Assembly (NCBI GenBank): GCA_023228995.1
Contig: JALOAD010000006.1
Location: 1-64,000, forward strand
Direction: 5' to 3'
DNA length: 64,000 bases
DNA from: JALOAD01 sp023228995 [NCBI: Candidatus Muiribacterium halophilum]
Lineage (GTDB): Bacteria > Muiribacteriota > Muiribacteriia > Muiribacteriales
A program made the position numbers and the translations under genes. Shown here piece after piece: positions 42,324 to 52,183 of this stretch (its first letter is position 1; each line of letters begins with the position of its first letter). The notes below the pieces were generated by a model. The model searched no databases and had not been told where the DNA came from. It worked only from the letters and a program-made list of their open reading frames with translations.

Positions 42324-43640
42324 ATGAAAATATTAGTTGCAGATGATGATAGTTCAATAAGAAAAGCAATTGAATATGATTTTAAAGAAAAAAATATAAA
42401 TGCAATATTTGCTCAAGATGGAAAACAAGCTCAAGATCTTTTTGATGAATTTGAACCTTCAATTGTTGTACTTGATATTAAAATGCCAAAATTAAATGGA
42501 ATGGAACTGCTTAAATATATAAAAAAGAAAGCACCAGAAACAAAAGTACTTATGATAAGTGCACATGGAACTATTGAACTTGCAGTTGAGTCAATGAAAA
42601 TAGGGGCTGAGGATTTTATAGTAAAACCATTTAGTTTAGCAGAATTATCACAAAAAATATTAAAGTTAAAAAATATCGAACCTGAGATTTTTAAATCAAA
42701 ATTTGTTTTTTTAGGAGAAAGCCAAGTATTTTTAAAACATAAGCAAATTCTTGAAAAATTATCAAAAGTTGACTCAACAGTTCTTTTAACTGGTGAATCA
42801 GGAACTGGAAAAGAAATTGCAGCAAAATATATACATCAGAATTCTCAGAGAAAAGATAAATTATTTATTGCTGTTAACTGTTCTATACTTTCAAAAGAAC
42901 TTTTATCAAGTGAACTTTTTGGACATAAAAAAGGTTCTTTTACAGGAGCAATTGATGATAGAAAAGGAAAATTTACAGAAGCTCATACAGGAACAATATT
43001 TCTTGATGAAGTTGGAGAAATCGATACAGATATTCAGGCGAAACTCCTAAGAGTAATTCAAGAAGGTGAAATTGAAATTGTTGGAGAATCAAAACCAGTT
43101 AAAGTTGATGTAAGAATAATTGCTGCAACAAACAGAGACCTTATGGAAGAAGTTGAAAATGGTAAATTCAGAGAAGATCTTTATTATAGACTTAATGTTG
43201 TTGAAATAAAAGTTCCATCACTTCGAGAAAGAAAACAAGATATTCCAATTCTTATAAAAAATTTCATTAAAGAATTAACAGTTAGAACAGGAAGTAAAGT
43301 TGAAGATATTTCAAATAATGCAATTGAATATTTACAAAATCAAACATGGGCAGGAAATATAAGACAGCTTAAAAATTCTATAGAAAGAGCAATGATATTT
43401 TGCGAAAATAATATTTTAGAAAAACAAGATTTTTTATTTTTAGAAAAAAATGAAATAAAACAAAATTCTCTAAATAATATAAAAAACGACATAGAACTTG
43501 ATGTATTTGAAAAAAATGAAAAAAATACAATACTTGAATATAGTATTAAGGCAAAAAACAAGACAGAGCTTGCAAAACTTCTGGGTATAAAAAGAACAAC
43601 TCTTCTTTATAAACTAAAAAAATATGAAATTGAATTTTAA
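42324..43640 (+). CDS. NtrC-family sigma54 response regulator
   Basis: Three domains in 438 residues. The receiver (1-120) has DDD at 7-9, phospho-acceptor Asp51 and KPF. The AAA+ domain has Walker A GESGTGKE, the sigma54-contacting loop GSFTGA (GAFTGA with Ala to Ser) and FLDEVGEI. A Fis-type helix-turn-helix (KTELAKLLGIKRTTLLYKLKKY) ends it. It activates sigma54 promoters when phosphorylated. No partner kinase is adjacent; its targets are unknown. Confidence 0.93.
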   Translation: MKILVADDDSSIRKAIEYDFKEKNINAIFAQDGKQAQDLFDEFEPSIVVLDIKMPKLNGMELLKYIKKKAPETKVLMISAHGTIELAVESMKIGAEDFIVKPFSLAELSQKILKLKNIEPEIFKSKFVFLGESQVFLKHKQILEKLSKVDSTVLLTGESGTGKEIAAKYIHQNSQRKDKLFIAVNCSILSKELLSSELFGHKKGSFTGAIDDRKGKFTEAHTGTIFLDEVGEIDTDIQAKLLRVIQEGEIEIVGESKPVKVDVRIIAATNRDLMEEVENGKFREDLYYRLNVVEIKVPSLRERKQDIPILIKNFIKELTVRTGSKVEDISNNAIEYLQNQTWAGNIRQLKNSIERAMIFCENNILEKQDFLFLEKNEIKQNSLNNIKNDIELDVFEKNEKNTILEYSIKAKNKTELAKLLGIKRTTLLYKLKKYEIEF

Positions 43641-44740
43641 GTTTTTATATTAAACATAGAAATCAATTTATAATATACTTCTGAAGCATTTTTTATATTG
43701 TGATACTTTGCTACATACTTTGTTGTTTTTTTAAAATAAAATTTTTGTTTTTCTGTTGAAAGATTTTTTATAAAATTTATAGTTTTTTCTATTGAATTTT
43801 TTGTATGTTTTCCAAGATTATATTTTTTTAGAATATTATCAGGATTAACTTTATAACTTAAAACAGGAGTTCCACACATAAAACTTTCTATCCAAGTATT
43901 TGAAAAACCTTCTCTTTTGGAAGTGTTTATTAGGCATTTAGATTTTTTTAATATATTAAGTACTTCATTTCTATCAAGTGATTCTAATATTGTAAGATTT
44001 TTAATTGTAGAACTTTTTTTTAAAATTTTATCTCTGAGATTGTTTTTTTCGGATAATATCATAATAAATTTATAATTAGGCATTTTTTTGGCTAATTTTA
44101 AAAACAATTCAGGATTTTTGACTAATCTACATCTTCCAATCCAGCATATAAATTCTCTTTTTTGAAAATGCTCAGGAGTTTGAATAATATGAGAATTTCT
44201 AATTAGTATAGATTTTTTATTATATAGTTTTATTAAGCAGTTTTTTTGATAAAAACTTTGTACTATTATTTTATCAGATTTTTTTAAAGCTAATTTATAT
44301 AAAATACCGTATAAACTAATATTGTTATTTAAAACACCATTTACATCTATATCTTGACCAACTCTAAAAAATATTGTTTTATTTTTTAATAATTTAACAA
44401 TAAAAAACCATAAAATAAAAAAATCACTTCTAGTTGAGGTTATAAATATATCACCTTGGGATATAAACGAATAATACATAAAAAATACTCTAGTTAAAAT
44501 TTTAGAAAAAATATTTCTTTTATTTTCAAATAAAAATGGAATTTTTCTAATTGTAATATTATTAAATTTTTCTATAGAGTTTTGATTACAGTCTCCGGTC
44601 CAGAATTCAATATTACAATTTTTTTTTAATGATAATGATTTTGCAATATTAACCATATTAAGTTCTGCACCACCAATTCTATTTCCCTTTTTTTTGTCAA
44701 AAAAATAATATGCATGAGACATAAAAAATATAATTTTCAT
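43637..44740 (-). CDS. GT4-type glycosyltransferase
   Basis: GT-B sugar transferase, last gene of a six-gene minus-strand glycan operon. IGGAELNMVNIAKSL near the N-terminus, WIGRCRLVKNPELFLKLAKKMP mid-protein and the EX7E motif REGFSNTWIESFMCGTPVLSY. ATG at 44740 is chosen for its GGGGTTAAA site and family-like start (MKIIFFMSHAYYF); an in-frame extension to 44827 overlaps asnB and is rejected. 367 residues. It resembles the glycosyltransferase at 46604-47674, likely by duplication. Confidence 0.85.
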   Translation of the reverse strand: MKIIFFMSHAYYFFDKKKGNRIGGAELNMVNIAKSLSLKKNCNIEFWTGDCNQNSIEKFNNITIRKIPFLFENKRNIFSKILTRVFFMYYSFISQGDIFITSTRSDFFILWFFIVKLLKNKTIFFRVGQDIDVNGVLNNNISLYGILYKLALKKSDKIIVQSFYQKNCLIKLYNKKSILIRNSHIIQTPEHFQKREFICWIGRCRLVKNPELFLKLAKKMPNYKFIMILSEKNNLRDKILKKSSTIKNLTILESLDRNEVLNILKKSKCLINTSKREGFSNTWIESFMCGTPVLSYKVNPDNILKKYNLGKHTKNSIEKTINFIKNLSTEKQKFYFKKTTKYVAKYHNIKNASEVYYKLISMFNIKT

Positions 44741-44741
44741 T

Positions 44742-46604
44742 TTAACCCCATTTTTCATACCACATTTGAAACATAAGAATAAACCATAATTTTTCAAATT
44801 CAGTATTTTTACCTTTATAAAAATCACTTTTTATTTTATTGATAATTTCAAAGTTAAAAATTTTATCATCAATTTTTTCTTTACTTGTATAATAATCAAG
44901 AGTTTCTCTTAATTCATCTCTAAGCCATTTGGCTAAAGGAATACCAAACCCCATTTTAGGACGATTAAAAAGTTCTTCTGGAATATATTTTTTTAATATA
45001 TCTTTTAAAATTAATTTACCATTATAATTATCGAATTTGAATTCATTAGGCATATTAAGACCAAATTCAGCGATTTCAGGATCAAGAAAAGGTTCTCTCA
45101 CTTCTAAAGAATATGCCATAGAAGCTCTATCAGTTTTAACTAATATATCATCTATCATATAAGTATTTATATCAGTTATTTGTAAGTTTTTATTAAAATC
45201 TAAACTGTATTTTTTGTCAAAATCACTATATAATCTATTGATTTTAAAATTTAGGATTTCTTCTAGTTCTTTATCTGTGAATCTTGAGCTGCGATATTCA
45301 AGAAGTTTTGTAGCATTATTTTTATATTTTATATTAGATTTAATATTAAAGTATTTTCTTCTTAATTCAGTATTTTTAAGTATATTTTCATTAAAAACTA
45401 GACTTTTATTTAAAAAAGCTGGTATTTTTTTTAAATATTTTTGAGTCTCCAAAATTCTAAAATATTTATTATAACCAAAAAAAAGCTCATCTCCACCATC
45501 TCCAGATAATGCAACTTTGACATGTTCTGATGTAAGTTTTGAAAGAAGCATAGTCGGTATAGCAGAGCTATCTCCAAAAGGTTCATCATAATAATCCGGT
45601 ATTTTATTAATAAGAGATAAGGCTTCTTTTTGAGAGCATAAAAATTCATTATGTTCGCTATCAATATAATTTGCGATTTTTTTGGCATATTTTGATTCAT
45701 CGAAATTATTTTCACTAAAACCAATTGTAAATGTTTTAATTTTTTGAGATGAATTTGCTGAAAGAATTGCTGCTACAAGTGAACTATCAATTCCACCTGA
45801 TAAGAAAATACCAATTGGCACATCTGATATTGTACGGTATTTAAAGGAAGATACAATTTGTTTTTGTAGAAGTTCAAGAGTTTCATTATAATTATTATAA
45901 ATTTTATTTTTATGTAAAAGAGTATAAATATCCCAGTATTGTAATTTGGATAAATTTTTATTTAATAAATTAAATTTTAGACAATGACCACCTTTTAATT
46001 TAAAAGTGTTTTCAAAAATAGTATGTGGTTGCATAATATAACCAAATCTTAGAAACATTTCTATAGAATTAATATTTAATTCTTTTTTAAAAGAAGGTAT
46101 TTTTTGAAAAGCTTTTAGTTCTGAAGAAAAAAGAAACAATCCATTATTCCAATAATAATATAAGGGTTTAACACCAAATCTGTCACGAAATAGATATATC
46201 TTATTGTTATTTATGTTAAATATACAAAAGGCAAACATACCTTTAAAACGATTAACACATGATTTCCCCCATTTATGAAAGCTTTTTAAGACAACTTCGG
46301 TATCAGAAGAAGATTTAAAAAAATAACCACAATCTTCAAGTTCTTTTTTTATTTCCTTGTAATTATATATCTCTCCATTATATACAATAACATTATTTTC
46401 AAAAAACATTGGCTGAGAAGCTTTGTCAGAAACATCTATTATAGAAAGTCTTCTATGACCAAATCCAATACTAAAAGAATCTGATGAATCAAAGAAATAA
46501 TCAGAATTATCCGGTCCTCTATGAGAGAGAGTATTTGTCATAGCGATTAAATTTTGTTTGTTAAGATTATTATTAAAATCAATAAATCCGCATATTCCAC
46601 ACAT
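44742..46604 (-). CDS. asnB: Glutamine-dependent asparagine synthase-like enzyme
   Basis: Class II amidotransferase with nucleophile Cys2 (MCGICGF), then an ATP-pyrophosphatase domain with P-loop SGGIDSS (269-275). 620 residues match AsnB. In surface-glycan clusters such enzymes often amidate a sugar acid (WbpS-like) rather than making free asparagine, and its place between two glycosyltransferases favours that. Its start overlaps the previous stop (TAATG). Confidence 0.85.
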   Translation of the reverse strand: MCGICGFIDFNNNLNKQNLIAMTNTLSHRGPDNSDYFFDSSDSFSIGFGHRRLSIIDVSDKASQPMFFENNVIVYNGEIYNYKEIKKELEDCGYFFKSSSDTEVVLKSFHKWGKSCVNRFKGMFAFCIFNINNNKIYLFRDRFGVKPLYYYWNNGLFLFSSELKAFQKIPSFKKELNINSIEMFLRFGYIMQPHTIFENTFKLKGGHCLKFNLLNKNLSKLQYWDIYTLLHKNKIYNNYNETLELLQKQIVSSFKYRTISDVPIGIFLSGGIDSSLVAAILSANSSQKIKTFTIGFSENNFDESKYAKKIANYIDSEHNEFLCSQKEALSLINKIPDYYDEPFGDSSAIPTMLLSKLTSEHVKVALSGDGGDELFFGYNKYFRILETQKYLKKIPAFLNKSLVFNENILKNTELRRKYFNIKSNIKYKNNATKLLEYRSSRFTDKELEEILNFKINRLYSDFDKKYSLDFNKNLQITDINTYMIDDILVKTDRASMAYSLEVREPFLDPEIAEFGLNMPNEFKFDNYNGKLILKDILKKYIPEELFNRPKMGFGIPLAKWLRDELRETLDYYTSKEKIDDKIFNFEIINKIKSDFYKGKNTEFEKLWFILMFQMWYEKWG

Positions 46605-47674
46605 TAGAACATTTCCTTAATCAAATTAGCATATTTTATGCCAATAATTTTTATATTATGTTGTTTTGAAACATAATTATAACAGTTTTGACCAAGAAAA
46701 TTAATTTTTTTGTTATTAAGGATTTTAAGAAATTCAATGCTTTTTTCAATATTATTATTTGAAAAAAAACCAAGATTATATTTGTTTATTATATTATCAG
46801 GATTAACATTAAAAGATAGTATTGGAGTATAATTCATAAAACTCTGTATAAAAGTATTAGGGAATCCTTCAAATTCAGAAGTATTTATAAAGCATTCTGC
46901 TTTTTTGAAAAAAATGTCAATTTTTTTATAATCTATAAAATCATAAAATTGCATATTTTTTATTAATTTAATTTCATTAACTATTTTATCTTTATAAAGA
47001 CTCGAACCTGGCATTATCATAACAAATTTTTTATGTGGTAATTTTTTGGCTAATTCTAAAAAAAGTTCAGGTTTTTTAGTTGTTTCAGCACGACCTATCC
47101 ATAAAAAAAAATCTTTTTTGTGAATTTTATCATTATTAATTTTCCAACCGTTTTTAATTACAATTCCTTTTACATTATAATTTTTCGCCAATAATATATT
47201 ATCTTCATTATTTTGTATAATAATTTTATCACATGATTTTAAAGCTAATTTATAAAGATTATGTTTTAATATATTTGTTTTAGTAAAATAACCATCAATA
47301 TCTCGTTTACTTGCAACTCTGAAAATTAGTTTTTTTCCCCTTATGAATTTACATATAAAAAATAAAGGAAAAATATAAATACTAAATGCAGAAATAAAAA
47401 AAACATCAGCATCAATAAAAAAAAATTTTTTAATAATATTTATCCATCTAATTAATTTGTTTGAAGTTGAATTTAAATTTTTAACTTTATAAAAAGAAAT
47501 ATCTTGTATTTTTTTAGTTTTATTTTGCTTAAAATCACCGGTTAAAAAAAAAGATTTTATATTATATTTTTTAAGTTCTTTTGCAATAAAAAATAAATTT
47601 AATTCTGTGCCACCGGCTCTTTCACCTTTAATAACAGAATAAGCGTTGGTTGAAAAAAAACAGATTTTAATCAT
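46604..47674 (-). CDS. GT4-type glycosyltransferase
   Basis: GT-B enzyme with GGTELNLFFIAKELK, WIGRAETTKKPELFLELAKKLP and EGFPNTFIQSFMNYTPILSF. The second Glu of EX7E is Gln here (NTFIQSF), unusual since it normally contacts the donor sugar. ATG 47674 (MIKICFFSTNAY) overlaps the methyltransferase gene by eight bases; an extension to 47722 is rejected. 356 residues. Confidence 0.83.
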   Translation of the reverse strand: MIKICFFSTNAYSVIKGERAGGTELNLFFIAKELKKYNIKSFFLTGDFKQNKTKKIQDISFYKVKNLNSTSNKLIRWINIIKKFFFIDADVFFISAFSIYIFPLFFICKFIRGKKLIFRVASKRDIDGYFTKTNILKHNLYKLALKSCDKIIIQNNEDNILLAKNYNVKGIVIKNGWKINNDKIHKKDFFLWIGRAETTKKPELFLELAKKLPHKKFVMIMPGSSLYKDKIVNEIKLIKNMQFYDFIDYKKIDIFFKKAECFINTSEFEGFPNTFIQSFMNYTPILSFNVNPDNIINKYNLGFFSNNNIEKSIEFLKILNNKKINFLGQNCYNYVSKQHNIKIIGIKYANLIKEMF

Positions 47675-48419
47675 GTTTTTTACCAATATAAATAATATAA
47701 GGAGAAAAAAATGGTGATTCAAAATTTATAAAATATGCATATATTTTATTTAATAAAGCTAAAAAGTATCTTAATGATATATTTGGAAAACCATTTATAT
47801 GATTGAAATTTAACAATTGAAAATTAAAATTCCCAATATAAGAACAGTTTAATTTTTTAAATTTTGGAGAATGAATTTTTACTAATTGTTCTGCATTGAT
47901 AAAACAATGTTTATAAAGAATTTTTTTACCTAAAATATTTTGTAGTATATGATATATTGATTTCTTTTGTAAATTAGGAATAATTGATATAATTATTCCA
48001 TCTTTTTTTAAGAATTTTGAAATTGTTTTTATAATCTCACAAGTATTTGAGAAATGTTCAATTACTCCAAAACTAAAGATTATATCAAATTTATTATGAA
48101 GAATTTCGTTTTCATGTCTAAAATCTTTGTTAATAAAAGTGCATTTAATATTGTGTTTTTTATAATGCTCAATAGTTTTTTTTATGCCAGTTAAAGAATA
48201 ATCCATTCCATATATATTTGCTTTATATTCAACTGCAAAAAATGGTAACCATTGAGAAAGTGCACAACCAATTTCAAGAAAAGATATATTTTTATTTTTT
48301 ATATATATAGATATTTTTTCAATTATTTTAATATTAATTCTATTTGAATAATCTAACAGTTTAAAATCATTTTTTTGATTCCAAATATTATTCCAATACT
48401 TTTTTTTGGTTTTTTGCAC
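47667..48419 (-). CDS. Class I SAM methyltransferase
   Basis: SAM loop SFLEIGCALSQWLPFFA, then IYGMDYSLTGIK and FDIIFSFGVIEHFSN, a UbiE/UbiG-like arrangement. 250 residues, GTG start behind AAGGGA and overlapping the flippase gene by 32 bases. The substrate is unknown, presumably a glycan sugar. Confidence 0.8.
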   Translation of the reverse strand: MQKTKKKYWNNIWNQKNDFKLLDYSNRINIKIIEKISIYIKNKNISFLEIGCALSQWLPFFAVEYKANIYGMDYSLTGIKKTIEHYKKHNIKCTFINKDFRHENEILHNKFDIIFSFGVIEHFSNTCEIIKTISKFLKKDGIIISIIPNLQKKSIYHILQNILGKKILYKHCFINAEQLVKIHSPKFKKLNCSYIGNFNFQLLNFNHINGFPNISLRYFLALLNKIYAYFINFESPFFSPYIIYIGKKHD

Positions 48420-49710
48420 TTTTTATTCCCTTTATTACAAAAATATTTAAAACAATACAGCTAAAAATATACACTATTGATGTTGATAATGCTAATCCTA
48501 CTGTATTATATTTGATTAATAAAATATTAAATAAAATATTTAGAATAAAGCTTAAAACTCCTATAATTCCAAGAAGAAAGGATTTTTTTTGAATATTTAG
48601 TATTTTAATTCCTATAACTGTATTTGTAAATACTATAAGTTGTAATGAATAAGCTTTAACTGTTTTTATAGTAATGTTAAGGTCATAAGATGTAAAATTT
48701 CCTCTATAATATAATAAACTAACAATATACGGTATTAACATAAAAAATACACAAAATATAATTAAACCAGAAATAATTGAAACGAAAAGAAATTTTTTGT
48801 AATCAATTATATTTGTATTTTTTGAATTAATATCACTATAATAAGATACAAAAATATTGCCAATAGACATTGTAAAAAAACTAATTATTAATGCAGGTAT
48901 TTTGTTTGAATAATTCAAAATAGAAAGACTTCCAGGGGAGAGATTAGAACACATGAAAGAATCCACAGAAAAGTTTAAATATGACAATGAACCGCCGATG
49001 AATATATATAATGATTGCATTAAAATATTTTTTAAAATAAAAATATCTTTATAATAAAATTCAATTCTAAATAAAATTTCTTTAAATAAAAGGTATAATA
49101 AAATAAAAAATTGTAATAAATATCCAGTTAGGAAGCCATAAATAAGATTATAAATAGTTATTTTTTCAAAATTAAATAAAAGAAATAATATAACAGATAA
49201 AGGAATAAAAGATTCTGTTGCTGAAGAAATGAAAAATTGTTTTTTTAAAAAAAGAAACTGTTGAATAATTTTACTTAAAGTACCAAGTATAAAAATTATT
49301 ATTGAATAATTAAATATTGATAAAAAAATAGCAATATCAAATTCAGAAGTGATTTCTAAATATTTTAAAGCAAGAATTTTAGTATTGAAAATAAAAAAAG
49401 ATAAAATAATAACAATAATAAAAGCTAATAATAAAAAAATAATAAAAAAAGAATCTGAACTTTTTTTGCCATAAGTAGCAAATTTTTCCTGATAAAAAGG
49501 AATAAACCCCACAGAAAGACCTGAAGATATTAGGTTTTGAAAAAACGCTGGAATTAGCATTGCTAAAAAAAGAAGATCAAGTTCTCTTGATGAACCAAAA
49601 TTTGATGCAATAAGAGAATCTTTGAAAATCGCAAAAAGTTTTATGATAATCAAAGAAAAGCTTAAAAAACTAAAATGTTTAAACAAATTATAATTATTTT
49701 TAAAAAACAT
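48388..49710 (-). CDS. MurJ/MviN-like lipid-linked glycan flippase
   Basis: Multi-pass membrane protein, about 12 helices over 440 residues. The N-terminal FKDSLIASNFGSSRELDLLFLAMLIPAFFQNLIS and LSVGFIPFYQE closely resemble MurJ, the lipid II flippase. Because it sits in a glycan operon, it may instead export that glycan. Its ATG overlaps the previous gene's stop by one base. Confidence 0.8.
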   Translation of the reverse strand: MFFKNNYNLFKHFSFLSFSLIIIKLFAIFKDSLIASNFGSSRELDLLFLAMLIPAFFQNLISSGLSVGFIPFYQEKFATYGKKSSDSFFIIFLLLAFIIVIILSFFIFNTKILALKYLEITSEFDIAIFLSIFNYSIIIFILGTLSKIIQQFLFLKKQFFISSATESFIPLSVILFLLFNFEKITIYNLIYGFLTGYLLQFFILLYLLFKEILFRIEFYYKDIFILKNILMQSLYIFIGGSLSYLNFSVDSFMCSNLSPGSLSILNYSNKIPALIISFFTMSIGNIFVSYYSDINSKNTNIIDYKKFLFVSIISGLIIFCVFFMLIPYIVSLLYYRGNFTSYDLNITIKTVKAYSLQLIVFTNTVIGIKILNIQKKSFLLGIIGVLSFILNILFNILLIKYNTVGLALSTSIVYIFSCIVLNIFVIKGIKSAKNQKKVLE

Positions 49711-50525
49711 TATTTGTTAGCCTTTTTAAAAACAAATTCATTACATCCATGACCATTTCTACAAGTTTTTAATTTTTTAAGAATAAAACCTTTATTATGG
49801 AAAAATTCAAAGATTTCATCTGGTGTTGAAACTTCAAAAGGATATCCTCCAATCCAGTCAATAAGATCGGTTATCCAATCCATGCCTCTTGATATATCTT
49901 TATTATTTTCAACTTTAGTCTTAAAAAAAATTGTTTTAAATAACATTATAATAAAAGATCTTAAATGAAAGAAAATATAAAAAAAAGTAATTAAAGATAA
50001 TTTTACTAAAAAGTTTGAATTATTGTAAGTTTTTTTTATTTTTGACCATATTTTACTGTAAAAACCTTGATTGTTATAAAGCGATATAAAAATAATACCT
50101 TCGTTTTTGACAAGTTTACTTGTGTTTTCAAGAGCTTGCCAAAGATTTCCGGTATGATGAAGTACACCCCAAGAATAAACAATATCAAATTTTTCAATTG
50201 AATTTATGAATTTATTATTTAAAATATCACCTTGTGTAATTTTCCATTTAGAATTGTTTTTATAAAATTTATTTTTTAAAATTTTAGCACAATTAACACA
50301 TTCTTTATCATAATCAAAAGAAAAAACTTTAGCACCTAGATTTTTGGCAGCTAAACTAAAAAGTCCACTTCCACAACCAATATCAAGAAAAGATTTTCCT
50401 TTTATATTTTCAAAATATATATAATCCTTTATTGATTCTTCAGCAACTTTAATCTTTTTTGAATTAACTTTTTTTAAAAAGTTTTTCCAGTTTTTACCAA
50501 ATAAAAATCTATTATTATTTTTCAT
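49710..50525 (-). CDS. Class I SAM methyltransferase
   Basis: SAM loop FLDIGCGSGLFSLAAKNLGAKVFSFDYD, then YSWGVLHHTGN, with a hydrophobic stretch (LVKLSLITFFYIFFHLRSFIIMLFK) that may attach it to the membrane. 271 residues. It is the first gene of the six-gene minus-strand operon. Confidence 0.82.
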   Translation of the reverse strand: MKNNNRFLFGKNWKNFLKKVNSKKIKVAEESIKDYIYFENIKGKSFLDIGCGSGLFSLAAKNLGAKVFSFDYDKECVNCAKILKNKFYKNNSKWKITQGDILNNKFINSIEKFDIVYSWGVLHHTGNLWQALENTSKLVKNEGIIFISLYNNQGFYSKIWSKIKKTYNNSNFLVKLSLITFFYIFFHLRSFIIMLFKTIFFKTKVENNKDISRGMDWITDLIDWIGGYPFEVSTPDEIFEFFHNKGFILKKLKTCRNGHGCNEFVFKKANK

Positions 50526-50551
50526 TTATATAATATCCATGTTTTTATTTA

Positions 50552-50580
50552 AATATACCATTTTTTTATATGTATTCCAA
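50552..50580 (-). promoter_or_regulatory. Promoter of the minus-strand glycan operon
   Basis: Minus strand: TTGGAA (50580-50575), 17 bases, TATATT (50557-50552). The leader would be about 20 bases, with only a weak GGA ribosome site. Confidence 0.5.
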
Positions 50581-50614
50581 AATCCTAAGTTAATATTTCA
50601 AATATTTAATATAA

Positions 50615-50746
50615 AAATATAATTTGAAATATGCTGTTGATAAAGCCGATATTATTATTATTTTGATAGGACATAGGGAATTTAAAAATATTAAAATATC
50701 TTCTGACAAGATTATTCTTGATTTTACAGGAATTGCGTCCTCTTAA
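50615..50746 (+). pseudogene. Remnant of a UDP-sugar 6-dehydrogenase 3' end
   Basis: The frame ends AVDKADIIIILIGHREFKNI followed by IILDFTGIASS and TAA at 50744. This matches the C-terminal end of WecC/UDP-ManNAc dehydrogenase-type enzymes (ADxxxxLxxHxEFK...D(T)xG). A stop at 50612 closes it upstream and there is no start. It is the leftover of a deleted plus-strand glycan gene. Confidence 0.72.
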
Positions 50747-50761
50747 ACCTAAACTTTACAC

Positions 50762-50777
50762 TTATTCGTACGAATAA
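50762..50777. promoter_or_regulatory. 16-bp perfect palindrome
   Basis: TTATTCGTACGAATAA reads the same on both strands. It lies 25 bases upstream of the -35 box of the DUF4143 ATPase gene, a fitting place for a dimeric regulator. Confidence 0.45.
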
Positions 50778-50802
50778 ATGTATTTTATATACACTTTATC
50801 GT

Positions 50803-50831
50803 TTGAATTTTTGTAAAAAAAACTGTATAAT
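50803..50831 (+). promoter_or_regulatory. Promoter of the DUF4143 ATPase gene
   Basis: TTGAAT (50803-50808), 17 bases, TATAAT (50826-50831); start site near 50838, then GAGGTGA before TTG 50864. Confidence 0.68.
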
Positions 50832-50863
50832 TAATTTATAAGAAATAATTAAGAGGTGATTTT

Positions 50864-52165
50864 TTGTATCGTTCTGCATTGGAATTTTTAAAAAAATGGA
50901 AAGATAATAAGAATAGGAAACCTCTTATTATAAGAGGAGCTCGTCAGGTTGGAAAAACCTGGCTTATGAAATTCTTTGGAAAAACTTATTATAAAAATGT
51001 TGTTTATGTTAATTTTGATAATAACAAGCAGATGAAAGAGCTTTTTTATAAAGATTTTCGAATTGAAAGAATTATAACGGGTATTGAGTTGTATTCTAAA
51101 AATAAGGTAAATTCTGATAATACTTTGCTTATATTTGATGAAATACAGGAAGTACCGGAAGCTCTTGCATCTTTAAAATACTTTAATGAGAATTCTCCTG
51201 AATATAATATTATATGTGCTGGTTCTCTTTTAGGAGTTGCTTTGCACAGTGGAACATCATTTCCTGTTGGCAAGGTGGAGTTTTTTGATCTTTTTCCACT
51301 ATCTTTTTTTGAGTTTATGAAAGCGTTGGGTAAAGATCGGTTTTTAGAACTAATTAATAAATCTGATTTTGAAATGGCGAACACTTTTAGAGAGGAGTAT
51401 ATAGAACTTCTTAGATATTATTATTATATTGGAGGAATGCCGGAAGCTGTTAAGGATTATAAAGAGTATGGAGATTTTGAAAGAGTAAGAGAAATACAGG
51501 AAAGAATTTTATTGTCTTATGAACAGGATTTTTCAAAACATGCTCCAAGTGAAGTAGTTCCGAGAATTAGAATGATTTTAAATAGTATTCCATCACAATT
51601 AAGCAAAGAAAATAAAAAATTTATATATGGTCAGATAAGAGAAGGTACTAGAGCTAAAGATTATGAAACTGCTCTTTTATGGCTTGCAGATTGTGGTATT
51701 ATTCATAAAATTCACAGAATAACAACTCCTTTAATTCCATTAAAAGCTTTTGAAGATATAAAAGCATTTAAAATATATATACTAGATGTTGGATTGCTTT
51801 CTTGTATGGTAAAGCTTGATCAGTCGGTTTTAATTGAAGGTAATGAACTTTTTAGAAGGTTTAAAGGTGCATTAACTGAACAGTATGTAATGCAACAATT
51901 AAAAACAATAAAAGGTATTAATACATATTATTGGACAAATAATAGAGGAAGTGCAGAGATAGATTTTTTGATTGATAATGGAAAAAATATAATTCCATTA
52001 GAAGTTAAAGCTGAGGTAAATCTTAAAGCTAAAAGTCTAAAAGTATATTATGAAAAATTCAAACCAGGTATTTCTATAAGAACTGCGATGACAAAATATA
52101 AAAAAGAAGATTGGTTGATAAATCTTCCATTGTGGGCAATTGGAAATATAGAAAAAATATTATAA
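50864..52165 (+). CDS. AAA+ ATPase with DUF4143 domain
   Basis: Walker A RGARQVGKTW (28-37), Walker B LLIFDEIQE, sensor region IICAGSLLGV, and a C-terminal DUF4143 part (RRFKGALTEQYVMQQL ... YYWTNNRGSAEIDFLID ... PLEVKA) that has a PD-(D/E)XK nuclease-like look. These 430-residue proteins are widespread in bacteria and archaea, usually as single genes with an unknown role. TTG start behind GAGGTGA. Confidence 0.9.
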   Translation: MYRSALEFLKKWKDNKNRKPLIIRGARQVGKTWLMKFFGKTYYKNVVYVNFDNNKQMKELFYKDFRIERIITGIELYSKNKVNSDNTLLIFDEIQEVPEALASLKYFNENSPEYNIICAGSLLGVALHSGTSFPVGKVEFFDLFPLSFFEFMKALGKDRFLELINKSDFEMANTFREEYIELLRYYYYIGGMPEAVKDYKEYGDFERVREIQERILLSYEQDFSKHAPSEVVPRIRMILNSIPSQLSKENKKFIYGQIREGTRAKDYETALLWLADCGIIHKIHRITTPLIPLKAFEDIKAFKIYILDVGLLSCMVKLDQSVLIEGNELFRRFKGALTEQYVMQQLKTIKGINTYYWTNNRGSAEIDFLIDNGKNIIPLEVKAEVNLKAKSLKVYYEKFKPGISIRTAMTKYKKEDWLINLPLWAIGNIEKIL

Positions 52166-52183
52166 ATTTTAGAATTTTTAGAT

